In this document: positions 18,310 through 27,350 of the stretch, piece by piece
How the letters are laid out: each line of letters opens with the position of its first letter
Position numbering within the stretch: the first letter of the stretch is position 1
Source: Pedobacter planticolens
GTDB lineage: Bacteria > Bacteroidota > Bacteroidia > Sphingobacteriales > Sphingobacteriaceae
Assembly: GCF_014172375.1 (NCBI RefSeq)
Contig: NZ_WNXD01000001.1
Span: forward strand, 1,674,001 to 1,738,000
DNA length: 64,000 bases
Direction of reading: 5' to 3'
The notes under the pieces: model-generated
The model's database searches: none
Seen by the model: only the letters and a program-made list of their open reading frames with translations
Told to the model about the DNA's origin: nothing
Position numbers and translations under genes: made by a program

Positions 18310-18331
18310 AGAGCGGCCAAAAGACCGCTCT
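18310..18331 (-). terminator. Intrinsic terminator of the TonB receptor gene
   Basis: AGAGCGG (18310-18316) and CCGCTCT (18325-18331) form a perfect 7-bp stem. On the minus strand it is followed by a T-rich run (complement of the A run at 18300-18309). It lies about 90 bp after the receptor stop codon. Confidence 0.8.
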
Positions 18332-18417
18332 AACTAACCAAATATAATCCGAGACTAGAATTATGTCGTTAACAAACCACCAAAGGCGATGGCCGTATAT
18401 TTTATAAATTAATAACC

Positions 18418-21003
18418 TTAAAACGTGTAACGCAATGTAGCTCCATAAGTTCTTGGATCGCCAAGCACACCTGCATATAAACCAGAGTTACCAGCTGCAG
18501 CTTGCAATTGTTCGTAGTAATTTTTATTAGCAATATTCCTGCTCCAAACAAATGCTGAGAATTTTTCTGATTTAAATCCTAATCTTGCATTCAATAACGA
18601 ATAACCATCAACATTTAGCACTTTTGAAGGTGTTGGGTTTGAAGAATAATCTGAACGATAACTCGCATCTCCAGCAATAAAATACCGACCAATTTTAGTA
18701 GCCAAACTCCCCGGAATGCTAAACTCTGCACCTCCAGAAACATTCCATTTAGATATACCTGGTAATCTACCTCCAGAAGCATCTTTAAAAGCAACCTGCG
18801 TTGCTACACCATTTATAAGTTCAGTATGTCCTGTTTCTTCTAAAGGTAGTGGCGCATTTGTGAATTTTACATATTTACCATCCAAATAAGCTACAGCAGC
18901 ATTTAAAGTTAAAAATCGTTCTAACTGATAGCTTCCATCAACTTCTAAACCTTTTACTTTAACTTTTTCAGCATTAGCTAAATAACCTCTATTTACGCCT
19001 AATTGTGGAGATTGTACATTAGTTTGATAATCTTTAATATCTGTATTAAATGCTGTTACATTTACCAGTAAACCTTTAACAGGTTTTGTTTTAACACCTA
19101 ACTCATAATGTTCAACATATTCTGGTTTTACTACAGCCAAAGACAAATCTGCCTGCCCAGTTGAAGTGGTTGGTAGCCCCCCTACGTTAACGCCAACCGG
19201 TTTATAAGCAGTAGAGAAAGTTCCATAAGCATTTAACTTAGGATTAGGGCGATAAGACAAAGTGATGTTACCAGACAAGTTGTTGTTATCTGTATTGATA
19301 TTGAATTGTTGATTGGCATAAACAGCGGCTTTAAGAGCAAGCAACGCAGGATCTGTAGTTTGCAAACCGCCGTAAGTAGCACGGTTATAATCAACATCTT
19401 TTTTATCATAAGTATATCTTAAACCAGGTAAAATATGCAAATGATTTAAAAACTCCCAGTCAACTTGTGCAAAAACAGCCGCACTTAATGATTTAATGGT
19501 TGAATTGGTTTTAATACCGAATCCATCTAATAAACCAGGAGTTGAATATAATGCTTGTGCACCCGTAGCGCTAGTTTGCACAAATCTCCACTGATCTTTA
19601 CCTACTTCTTCTGTTTGGTCTAATCCTTGTAAATTCTGGCCAAGGGCGAATACACCAATTACGCCGCTCAATTTCTCTGTTATATTTCCAGAATATCTAA
19701 ATTCTTGAGAATACTGGTCGTGGCGAGAGTTACCTTGAGATTTTGTTAGTGCTGATAATTCAGAAAAATCTCTATCGTTTGTAGGATCCCAGTTCCAGAA
19801 TCTCCAAGCCGTAGTAGAAGTAAGCGTTCCATTACCAATTTTATAATCAACATTTACAGATACACCACCAATAGATTGATTATGTCTCCAAGGCGTATTG
19901 GTATTTATTTCTCTAGAAAATGGATCTATTTTAGGTTGTTGATAACCTAAATCAGAAACTATTCTGGCATATTGGCGATAAGCACTTCTTTCTGTAGTAG
20001 TTACACCCGCGATTACTAATGGATAACCAGCTGGATGTTGAATACTTACATCGCCACTTAATAAAATTTGCAATTTATCTGATGGCGTAAAATACAACTG
20101 ACCTTTAAAGCCAAGGTTATTTTGCCCACTATATTTACGTTCTTCCCTAGTATTCCAAATTGTACCATCTCTTTGAGTGCCAGAGATTGATAATTTTGCC
20201 GCAAGATTTTTTGCTACGCCCCCAGAAATCGATGTTTTTGCTTGTATAAAATTATAGTTTCCAACACTCAGTTCTGCTTTTGCAGTTGGTATTTGAGTGG
20301 GTTTGGTTGTGGTAATGTTAAATGCACCAGCAGTGGTGTTTTTCCCAAACAATGTTCCTTGAGGACCGCGTATCACTTCTATTTGTTCAATATCTAAAAA
20401 ATCTGTAGAAGTAGACGCTGGACGTGCGTGATAAACTCCATCAACATAAAAACCTACTCCGGGATCAATACCATCATTAGTTAAGCCAAATGTAGAACCT
20501 AAACCTCTGATATTAAGCGTTGTGTTTCTAGCGTTTGAGGCATATAATTGTACAGAAGGAACTAATTCTTTTAGACGATTCACGTTAAAAGCTCCTGCAT
20601 TTTCTGCCGCCTGTCCACCGATTACGGTAATCGCAATGGGTACATCTTGTAAAACCTCTGAGCGTCTTCTTGACGTTACCACAATTTGATCTAGTAAAGC
20701 ATCTTCAACTAGCGTTAACTCTATGATTGTGCTATCAACTTTTAAAATCTGAAAATCTTGAGGTTTATAGCCAACTGAACTCACTTGAAGGTAAAATGGA
20801 AGTTCTTGTTTTGAGTTAATATTAAATATACCATTTTCGTCTGCGCTTACCGCGATATTGGTACCTCTTATTTTTACAGTTGCGTTTGGTACAGGAGCTC
20901 CATTGGTGCGTTTGACCACACCTCTTATTGGACTTTGGGCATAAATAGTAACTGGAATAGAGAGTAAAATTAAAATAAGAATTGATAAGTAATTGTGCTT
21001 CAT
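18418..21003 (-). CDS. TonB-dependent receptor
   Basis: An 861-aa outer-membrane receptor. Signal peptide at residues 1-22 (ending IYA before Gln); carboxypeptidase-regulatory-like domain about 24-105; plug about 110-235 with DVPIAITVIGGQAAE, IRGLG, GVYHARPAS and the diagnostic IEVIRGPQGTLFGKNTTAGAFN; then a 22-strand-type barrel ending in YTF. The plug is of the FepA/FecA-like class seen in Proteobacteria, not SusC, and no SusD neighbour exists. Import of an iron chelate or another small ligand is likely but the ligand is unknown. It stands alone with its own promoter, an operator-like palindrome and a terminator. Confidence 0.93.
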   Translation of the reverse strand: MKHNYLSILILILLSIPVTIYAQSPIRGVVKRTNGAPVPNATVKIRGTNIAVSADENGIFNINSKQELPFYLQVSSVGYKPQDFQILKVDSTIIELTLVEDALLDQIVVTSRRRSEVLQDVPIAITVIGGQAAENAGAFNVNRLKELVPSVQLYASNARNTTLNIRGLGSTFGLTNDGIDPGVGFYVDGVYHARPASTSTDFLDIEQIEVIRGPQGTLFGKNTTAGAFNITTTKPTQIPTAKAELSVGNYNFIQAKTSISGGVAKNLAAKLSISGTQRDGTIWNTREERKYSGQNNLGFKGQLYFTPSDKLQILLSGDVSIQHPAGYPLVIAGVTTTERSAYRQYARIVSDLGYQQPKIDPFSREINTNTPWRHNQSIGGVSVNVDYKIGNGTLTSTTAWRFWNWDPTNDRDFSELSALTKSQGNSRHDQYSQEFRYSGNITEKLSGVIGVFALGQNLQGLDQTEEVGKDQWRFVQTSATGAQALYSTPGLLDGFGIKTNSTIKSLSAAVFAQVDWEFLNHLHILPGLRYTYDKKDVDYNRATYGGLQTTDPALLALKAAVYANQQFNINTDNNNLSGNITLSYRPNPKLNAYGTFSTAYKPVGVNVGGLPTTSTGQADLSLAVVKPEYVEHYELGVKTKPVKGLLVNVTAFNTDIKDYQTNVQSPQLGVNRGYLANAEKVKVKGLEVDGSYQLERFLTLNAAVAYLDGKYVKFTNAPLPLEETGHTELINGVATQVAFKDASGGRLPGISKWNVSGGAEFSIPGSLATKIGRYFIAGDASYRSDYSSNPTPSKVLNVDGYSLLNARLGFKSEKFSAFVWSRNIANKNYYEQLQAAAGNSGLYAGVLGDPRTYGATLRYTF

Positions 21004-21071
21004 TGTATGTTATTTAATTATAAAATTGAGGATTAATTCAAATAGTCTACTAAATCTATAGAATATATCGA

Positions 21072-21101
21072 CAAATGTATTTTAAATATTTTACTTACCA
21101 A
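21072..21101 (-). promoter_or_regulatory. Promoter of the TonB receptor gene
   Basis: On the minus strand TTG (21099-21101) is followed after 19 nt by TACATTTG (21072-21079), an exact TTG-N19-TAnnTTTG match. This predicts a 5' leader of about 60 nt. Confidence 0.7.
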
Positions 21102-21112
21102 ATTTTATTTGG
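21098..21112. promoter_or_regulatory. Operator-like palindrome over the -33 box
   Basis: CCAAAT and ATTTGG are perfect 6-bp arms around TTT, overlapping the -33 TTG of the receptor promoter. A repressor bound here would block transcription. The regulator is unknown; the sequence is not a recognisable Fur box. Confidence 0.45.
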
Positions 21113-21467
21113 AATTTATTTTAAAATATTTTGCTGACGGAATAAAATATGGCTTTCACTATTGAAGTATGAGCTAATTTTTAACCCTTAAGAAGTTAAG
21201 TATCGTTAAGGTTATGGGTTTAGCAGCTTTCGTATTTTGCACTATTTTAGGTTCGCTAAACGGATCAAGAGAAAATAAGTGTTTCGTTTAGATTTTGATT
21301 GTTAGGACATCCCTGTTGGAAGAAAATGGACAGTATTTAGCCATTTATTTATCATTTTGTGACCTGTTCAAGACATAAGACACCGTCATCTTTGCTCAAT
21401 TAAGCTTCTTATTCGCTTTGTAAATGCGACATAAAAGAATGCTGTAAAATTAATATTTACTAGATGG

Positions 21468-21511
21468 TTTATAGGGGGTTTACAGGGACTTAGTAGGGAC
21501 TTAATAGGGGG
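21468..21511. repeat. 11-bp tandem repeat, four units
   Basis: Units TTTATAGGGGG, TTTACAGGGAC, TTAGTAGGGAC and TTAATAGGGGG follow with an exact 11-bp period. They share the CAGGGA/TAGGGA core with the array at 4946-4989. The last unit is also part of the left arm of the 54-bp palindrome. Confidence 0.75.
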
Positions 21512-21550
21512 TTGGCTCGGATATATCCGAGCCAACCCCCTACTAAGTCC
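21497..21550. repeat. 54-bp near-perfect inverted repeat
   Basis: The 27-nt arms at 21497-21523 and 21524-21550 are complementary at 26 positions and have no spacer. The GC-rich middle is GGTTGGCTCGG and its complement. Each arm contains a unit of the 11-bp array, so the array runs into its own inverted copy. As RNA it would fold into a very stable long hairpin. There is no T tract directly after it. Confidence 0.85.
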
Positions 21551-21760
21551 GAAGCAAGTGCGAATAAAATAGGAGCTAATAGTTAAGCTGTTACGAACAT
21601 GGTATTATCCTAATATTAAGCGTAGCTGAATTATAGGCGAAAAGACAGAAAGCAAGGGTTAAATTGGCACAGTTCAAAGTATCTTTCAGGCAATTAGTAA
21701 AAAGTAATAAATGAGGGATTTTGAGACAACTGGCACTTCACAAAAAAGATTGAAATAAAA

Positions 21761-21789
21761 AGCGGGGCTATCGTAACCGATGCCCCGCT
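21761..21789 (-). terminator. Intrinsic terminator of guaB
   Basis: AGCGGGGC (21761-21768) and GCCCCGCT (21782-21789) are perfect 8-bp arms extended by ATCG/CGAT with one bulged T. On the minus strand the hairpin follows guaB and runs into TTTTATTTC. Confidence 0.85.
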
Positions 21790-21816
21790 GTAATTGCTTT
21801 TCAAATAAAGAAAATC

Positions 21817-23286
21817 TTATCTTGTATAATTTGGTGCTTCTTTTGTAATTGTAATATCGTGAGGATGACTTTCTCTCATACCAGCAGCCGTAATTTGAAC
21901 AAATTGTGCTTCTTGTAATTTTTCAATAGTACCAGCACCACAGTAACCCATGCTGGCACGTAAACCGCCAACATATTGATACATTACCTCGGCTAAAGTT
22001 CCTTTAAATGGTACGCGGCCAACAATTCCTTCTGGGACCAGTTTTTTAATATCATCTTCAACATCTTGGAAATAACGGTCTTTTGAACCTTGTTCCATCG
22101 CTTCGATAGAACCCATTCCACGATAAGATTTGAATTTACGTCCTTCATAAATGATCGTTTCACCTGGAGATTCTTCTACTCCAGCAAATAATGAACCTGC
22201 CATTACCGTACTTGCACCTGCCGCAATTGCTTTAGAAATATCGCCAGTATGTTTAATTCCGCCATCGGCAATAACAGGAACTCCGGTTCCTTTTAATGCT
22301 TTAGCACATTCGAAAACTGCATATAATTGCGGAACACCTACACCAGCAATAATTCTGGTAGTACAAATAGAACCTGGACCAATACCAACTTTAACAGCAT
22401 CAGCTCCTGCATCTGCTAAAAATTTGGCTGCAGCACCAGTAGCAATATTACCAACAATCACCTGCAAATCAGGGTATTTCGCTTTAACTTCTTTTAATTT
22501 ATCAACTACACCTTTTGAGTGACCATGTGCGGTATCAATTGTAATCACATCCACTCCAGCTTTTACCAAAGCATCTACACGTTGTATGGTGTCTGCTGTA
22601 ACTCCGACTGCAGCACCTACGCGTAAACGACCTCTTTCATCTTTACATGCAGCTGGATAGTTTTTTACTTTTTGAATATCCTTAAAAGTGATTAATCCAC
22701 ATAAATAACCTTCTGCGTTTACAACTGGTAATTTTTCTATTTTATAGTTTTGTAGAATTTCTTCTGCTTGAATTAAATTAGTTCCCTCTGGCGCAATGAT
22801 TAAATTTTCTTTAGTCATTACATCTGCAATTGGCTTATTCATGTCTTTTTGAAAACGCAGATCACGATTGGTAATAATTCCAACCAATTTATTATCTACA
22901 CTTACCACAGGAATACCTCCTATCTTATGCTCTTTCATAATTTTAAAAGCATCGGCAACAATAGCACTCTCTAATAGCGTAACAGGGTCTTGAATCATAC
23001 CACTTTCAGAACGTTTAACTTTACGTACTTCTTCGGCCTGTCTTTCAATCGTCATATTTTTATGCAGCATTCCGATACCACCATTTTGTGCAATGGCAAT
23101 AGCTAATTCTGCTTCTGTAACGGTATCCATAGCTGCAGAAACCAAGGGTACATTTAATTTGATTTTTTTGGTCAAAAAAGTGCTTGTATTCACTTCACGG
23201 GGCAAAATTTCTGAATATGCAGGCACTAACAATACGTCATCGTACGTTAAACCAGTAGCAATAAATTTTTGGGGATCGAGTTGCAT
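21817..23286 (-). CDS. guaB: IMP dehydrogenase
   Basis: A 489-aa enzyme oxidising IMP to XMP with NAD+, the first committed step of GMP synthesis. The TIM barrel starts [13 protein letters not shown] and includes SAAMDTVTE. Two CBS domains are inserted at about residues 95-205. The catalytic loop GPGSICTTR carries Cys308, and the C-terminal [18 protein letters not shown] flap is present. Length and layout match bacterial GuaB. It appears monocistronic with its own terminator and a -7-like box upstream. Confidence 0.97.
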   Translation of the reverse strand: MQLDPQKFIATGLTYDDVLLVPAYSEILPREVNTSTFLTKKIKLNVPLVSAAMDTVTEAELAIAIAQNGGIGMLHKNMTIERQAEEVRKVKRSESGMIQDPVTLLESAIVADAFKIMKEHKIGGIPVVSVDNKLVGIITNRDLRFQKDMNKPIADVMTKENLIIAPEGTNLIQAEEILQNYKIEKLPVVNAEGYLCGLITFKDIQKVKNYPAACKDERGRLRVGAAVGVTADTIQRVDALVKAGVDVITIDTAHGHSKGVVDKLKEVKAKYPDLQVIVGNIATGAAAKFLADAGADAVKVGIGPGSICTTRIIAGVGVPQLYAVFECAKALKGTGVPVIADGGIKHTGDISKAIAAGASTVMAGSLFAGVEESPGETIIYEGRKFKSYRGMGSIEAMEQGSKDRYFQDVEDDIKKLVPEGIVGRVPFKGTLAEVMYQYVGGLRASMGYCGAGTIEKLQEAQFVQITAAGMRESHPHDITITKEAPNYTR

Positions 23287-23318
23287 AGCAAATAAATTAG
23301 GAGTTATTATTTGCCAGG

Positions 23319-23326
23319 CAAAGATA
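23319..23326 (-). promoter_or_regulatory. Likely -7 box of guaB
   Basis: The minus strand reads TATCTTTG, an exact TAnnTTTG match, 33 bp upstream of the guaB ATG. No TTG occurs at the ideal -33 spacing, so the call rests on the -7 element. Confidence 0.45.
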
Positions 23327-23412
23327 CAACATAATCATCAATATAAAAATTTCATTACGTTTTGTTGTGCCTAAAAAGAATTGAGCATCTTTAGTGATTA
23401 AACTATATTCTA

Positions 23413-25251
23413 ATGAAAAAACTGATTTTCTTCCTTATTCTTTCCATTTTTAGCCTTCCTATTTTTGCCCAAAATTTTAAATATGCTTTTGTAAGCGATA
23501 CCCATATTGGTAGCGCAAATGCGGATGAAGATTTAAGAAGAACTGTTGCTGATATCAACAATCAACCTGAGTTAGAATTTATCATCATTACTGGAGATAT
23601 TACTGAAATGGGTACTAATGAGGAATTGAAATTGGCTAAAGAAATCTTATCAGGATTAAAGAAACCATATTACATTATGCCAGGCAATCATGATACTGGT
23701 TGGTCGGAATCTGGTGGAGTTAGTTTCATTAAAGAATTTGGTTACGATAAATTTACGTTCGATTATAAAGGTTATCGTTTTATAGGTTGCGCTTCTGGAC
23801 CTTATGTACGCATGTCTGATGGTCACATTCCAAGAGATGCCACTGTTTGGTTGGATAGTATTTTGAAGAAAACACCTAAAGATATGCCGATCATTTTTGC
23901 CAACCACTACCCTATTGATAACAGTTTAGATAATTGGTATGAGGTTACTGACCGATTAAAAACTAGAAATGTACAATATATTATTTGTGGTCATGGACAC
24001 AATAACCATCAATATAATTTTGAAGGGATTTTTGGTACAATGGGGCGTTCTAACTTAAGAGCAAAAGATAGTATTGGCGGATACAATGTGGTAAACATGA
24101 CAAAAGACACTGTTTATTTTTCGCTTAAAAAACCAACTCAAGAGTTATTAGCACCTTGGCGAAAAATCCCTTTGAAAACTTTTGTTCATCAAACTTTAAA
24201 AGCCTACGAAAGGCCGAGTTACGACATTAATAAAAAATATAGCGACGTTAAAGAGTTATGGACTTATCATTCGAGTGCAAATGTGGTAAATACGCCTGCT
24301 TATAGCAATAGCCTAGTAATTTTTGGAAATAGTTTAGGTTTAGTTGAGGCTTTAAACAGAACAACTGGAAAAAAAGTGTGGACTTATCAAACTAAAGGCG
24401 CAATTTATTCATCACCTGTGGTTAAAAACCAATTGGTTATTTTAGGCTCTGGCGATGGATATATATATGCATTAAACATCGCCAATGGCAAATTAGTTTG
24501 GAAAGTTGAAACTCCAAATTCGGTCTTAGGATCGCCAATAATTGATGGTGATGTAGTTTTTATTGGAGGAAGCGATCATAGTTTTAGAGCTTTAGACATT
24601 AAAACAGGAAAAGTAATTTGGAAATTTGATGGTGTTGAAGGTGCTATTGTTGATAAACCATTAATTTATCAAGGCAAAGTTATTTTTGGCGCTTGGGGAA
24701 GGCATTTGTATGCATTAGATCTTAAATCGGGTAGTTTAGTTTGGAAATGGGATAATGGGAATGGAAATAGAATGTTTTCGCCAGCTATGGTTACGCCAGT
24801 TGCGACGAATGGGGTTGTTTATATTGCAGCACCAGATCGTTTTTTAACGGCAATAGATGCAAATAATGGTCAAACTTTATGGCGAAATAAAGAAGCTACA
24901 GTTAGAGAATCAATTGGTTTATCTGCCGATAGCAGTACAGTTTACGGAAAAACCATGCAAGATGAAATTGTTGGTTATAAAACTCAATCAACAGACCCCG
25001 GTATAGCTTGGAGATTAAATGCAGGTTTTGGGTATGAACACATACCATCAATGTTAATTGAAAAAGATGGAAAAGTATTTTATGGAACTAAAAATGGAGT
25101 GGTGTATGCTTTTGATCCAAAAACTAAACAAAATTTATGGGCGCATAAAATTGATAACTCAATGATTAATACCATAAATGTAATCGATGGAAAAAACATT
25201 TTAGTGAGTACAATGGATGGAAAAGTAACGATTTTACAGAGCAAGGAATAA
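23413..25251 (+). CDS. Secreted metallophosphoesterase fused to a PQQ-like beta-propeller
   Basis: A 612-aa exported protein with a signal peptide (residues 1-19, ending FA before Gln). The calcineurin-like phosphoesterase domain (about 22-250) keeps all metal motifs: DTH at 29-31, GD at 61-62, GNHD at 91-94, NHYP and GHGH. The C-terminal half (about 280-612) is a propeller of PQQ/YWTD-like repeats with the recurring W-x-Y/F/A and ALDxxxGxLVWK pattern. The propeller probably binds a partner or ligand; the phosphoester substrate is unknown. No partner gene is coupled to it. Confidence 0.9.
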   Translation: MKKLIFFLILSIFSLPIFAQNFKYAFVSDTHIGSANADEDLRRTVADINNQPELEFIIITGDITEMGTNEELKLAKEILSGLKKPYYIMPGNHDTGWSESGGVSFIKEFGYDKFTFDYKGYRFIGCASGPYVRMSDGHIPRDATVWLDSILKKTPKDMPIIFANHYPIDNSLDNWYEVTDRLKTRNVQYIICGHGHNNHQYNFEGIFGTMGRSNLRAKDSIGGYNVVNMTKDTVYFSLKKPTQELLAPWRKIPLKTFVHQTLKAYERPSYDINKKYSDVKELWTYHSSANVVNTPAYSNSLVIFGNSLGLVEALNRTTGKKVWTYQTKGAIYSSPVVKNQLVILGSGDGYIYALNIANGKLVWKVETPNSVLGSPIIDGDVVFIGGSDHSFRALDIKTGKVIWKFDGVEGAIVDKPLIYQGKVIFGAWGRHLYALDLKSGSLVWKWDNGNGNRMFSPAMVTPVATNGVVYIAAPDRFLTAIDANNGQTLWRNKEATVRESIGLSADSSTVYGKTMQDEIVGYKTQSTDPGIAWRLNAGFGYEHIPSMLIEKDGKVFYGTKNGVVYAFDPKTKQNLWAHKIDNSMINTINVIDGKNILVSTMDGKVTILQSKE

Positions 25252-25358
25252 GCTTTTTTATATAACTTTTTTGATACATTATTTAACTGAACATATTTAC
25301 TAGGTTTTAAAGAAACTTATAAATATGTTTATATTATTGTACTAAGATAATCGTATTC

Positions 25359-27350
25359 ATGAAAATTAAAGCTCTCCTACTCCTCTTAGGGATTTCTGCA
25401 TGCCATTTAATCGGCTATGCCCAAAAAAAAGAATTTAAATTCGGAAAAATCACCCCTGAAGAATTTCAAATTAAAGCTTCTGGCAAGGATTCTGCCGCAG
25501 CAGCTATTAAAATATTCGACGTAGGTAATTGCTATTTCGAAATAAGCCCAAGTAGTGGTGGTTTCGTTTATGTTTATGAAAGACATATCCGCTATAAAGT
25601 TTTAAATAAAAATGGATATGATTTAGCAAACTATAAAATTGGTTTATATAAAGGAAGTAATTCTGCTAAAGAAGATCTTTATGGCATGGATGCAGCTACC
25701 TACAACATGGTTGATGGTAAAATGGTAACGAGTAAACTCAATAGAGATGCAAAATTTACTGAAGAATTTAATAAGAAGTATACTTACAAAAAATTTGCAT
25801 TGCCAAATGTAAAGGAGGGTTCTATTCTAGAATTCAAGTACACTATTAAATCAGATTTCATTTTTAATCTTCGTGGTTGGAGTTTCCAAAGTGATATACC
25901 TACACTTTATACAGAATACAATGTTAAAATTCCACAATATCTTACTTATAAAACGAATTTTAGTGGTTATTTAAGCGTTAACCGTACAAAACATGAAAGT
26001 GTAAATGCAACTTATGTTAATGGATTAAACTCTACTGCAACTTATGATCAATATGTGTTAGAAAATGTACCCGCTTTAAAAGATGAAGCTTATATCACAA
26101 CTCTAGATGATTATCGCCCAATGCTTGATTTTGAATTACAAGGGACTCAATTTCCAAGTGAACCATATAAAGATTACAATGGCAATTGGACAAAAATCAT
26201 TTCTGGCTTAGTAGAAGATGAAAATTTTGGTCAGTTTGTTAACAAAAACTCTTATGCAAAATCTGTGCTTCCTACGATTTTGAAAGGAGAAAAAGATACG
26301 TTAGCTGTAACAAAACTTATTTTTGATTACATAAAAAACAATGTAAAGTGGAACGATGAGCATAGTATTTACGCTAGCGGAACTAACCCTAAAACTGTTT
26401 TTGAAAAGAAATCTGGAAATTCTGCTGATATCAATTTAAGCTTAATCAGTTTGTTAAAAGAAGCAAAAATTAATGCATACGCAGTATTAATTAGCACTAG
26501 GGATAACGGTGCTCATCCTGGATTTCCAGTAATTTCTAAATTTAATAATGTTGTAGCTTGTGTTATAATTAACAACAAAAATGTGTTAATAGATGCAACT
26601 GATAAAGATTTACAATTAGGAATGATTTCTTACGACAATTTGAATCATCAAGGTTTTTTGATGGACTTAAGCACAACAAAAGGTAGTTGGATTCCAATTG
26701 AACCTACTTTCACAAACGAAAAAAACTTTAATTATGTTTTGGCACTCGATAAAGAAAATAAATTAACTGGAAAAATAATTCAATATTCTAAAGGATATGC
26801 AGCATTAAACTTAAGAGATAAGTACAGAACTACAAATAATGAAACCGAATTTCTAAAAAATTATAAAAAAGATAAACCAGGCTTAGAATTATCAAATTAT
26901 AAAATCGATAATCTTGATAATTTGGATGAAATGCTAACCGAATCAATGGATGTTGTGATTGAAGATAACGTAGAAGAAGCTGGTAATTTGGTATACTTTA
27001 CCCCTTTGTTATTTGAACGCACCAAAGAGAATATGTTTAAACATGAAGAAAGACTTTTCCCTGTAGACTTTGCTTATCCTATTAAAGAAAATTACCGCAT
27101 TACCGTAACTTTTCCAGAAGAATATGAAGTAGAAAAATTACCAAAAGGCGGCATTTTTAAATTACCAGATAATAAAGGAGTATTTAGTATTCAGTTTTTA
27201 GGTGAAGGGAAAACATTAATGGTTAAAAGTACTATAGACATCACAAAATCATTTTATACTCCTGAAGATTATTTTGATTTAAAGGAGTTATTTAAATCTA
27301 TCGTACAAAAACAAGCCGAACAAATTGTATTTAAAAAGAAAGCCGAATGA
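25359..27350 (+). CDS. DUF3857 transglutaminase-like protein with lost catalytic triad
   Basis: A 663-aa exported protein with a signal peptide (residues 1-21). DUF3857 covers about 60-250 and a transglutaminase-like fold about 300-420, followed by a C-terminal beta region. Aligned to its neighbour (27347-29242), the nucleophile Cys is Ser355 (GNSADIN against YGDCKAL) and the His is Asn397 (NNVVACV against NHMILCV). Only the acidic third residue (Asp412) remains. It is therefore probably not an active transglutaminase or protease. Its stop overlaps the start of the next gene by 4 bp (ATGA), so the two are translationally coupled and may form a pair. Confidence 0.88.
   Translation: MKIKALLLLLGISACHLIGYAQKKEFKFGKITPEEFQIKASGKDSAAAAIKIFDVGNCYFEISPSSGGFVYVYERHIRYKVLNKNGYDLANYKIGLYKGSNSAKEDLYGMDAATYNMVDGKMVTSKLNRDAKFTEEFNKKYTYKKFALPNVKEGSILEFKYTIKSDFIFNLRGWSFQSDIPTLYTEYNVKIPQYLTYKTNFSGYLSVNRTKHESVNATYVNGLNSTATYDQYVLENVPALKDEAYITTLDDYRPMLDFELQGTQFPSEPYKDYNGNWTKIISGLVEDENFGQFVNKNSYAKSVLPTILKGEKDTLAVTKLIFDYIKNNVKWNDEHSIYASGTNPKTVFEKKSGNSADINLSLISLLKEAKINAYAVLISTRDNGAHPGFPVISKFNNVVACVIINNKNVLIDATDKDLQLGMISYDNLNHQGFLMDLSTTKGSWIPIEPTFTNEKNFNYVLALDKENKLTGKIIQYSKGYAALNLRDKYRTTNNETEFLKNYKKDKPGLELSNYKIDNLDNLDEMLTESMDVVIEDNVEEAGNLVYFTPLLFERTKENMFKHEERLFPVDFAYPIKENYRITVTFPEEYEVEKLPKGGIFKLPDNKGVFSIQFLGEGKTLMVKSTIDITKSFYTPEDYFDLKELFKSIVQKQAEQIVFKKKAE

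Larger units (their letters stand above)
21004..21816. other. Gene-free region with repeats and a large palindrome
   Basis: This 813-bp stretch between the TonB receptor gene and guaB (both minus) has no credible coding frame. It holds the receptor promoter and palindrome, an 11-bp tandem array (21468-21511), a 54-bp inverted repeat (21497-21550) and the guaB terminator. I see no tRNA and no known riboswitch. The parts at 21115-21465 and 21555-21755 show nothing I can assign. Confidence 0.6.

Noticed and set aside
21004..21816. Riboswitch or tRNA in the long gene-free stretch
   Set aside because: No cloverleaf and no recognisable cobalamin, TPP or FMN box was seen; the structured part is the repeat palindrome.
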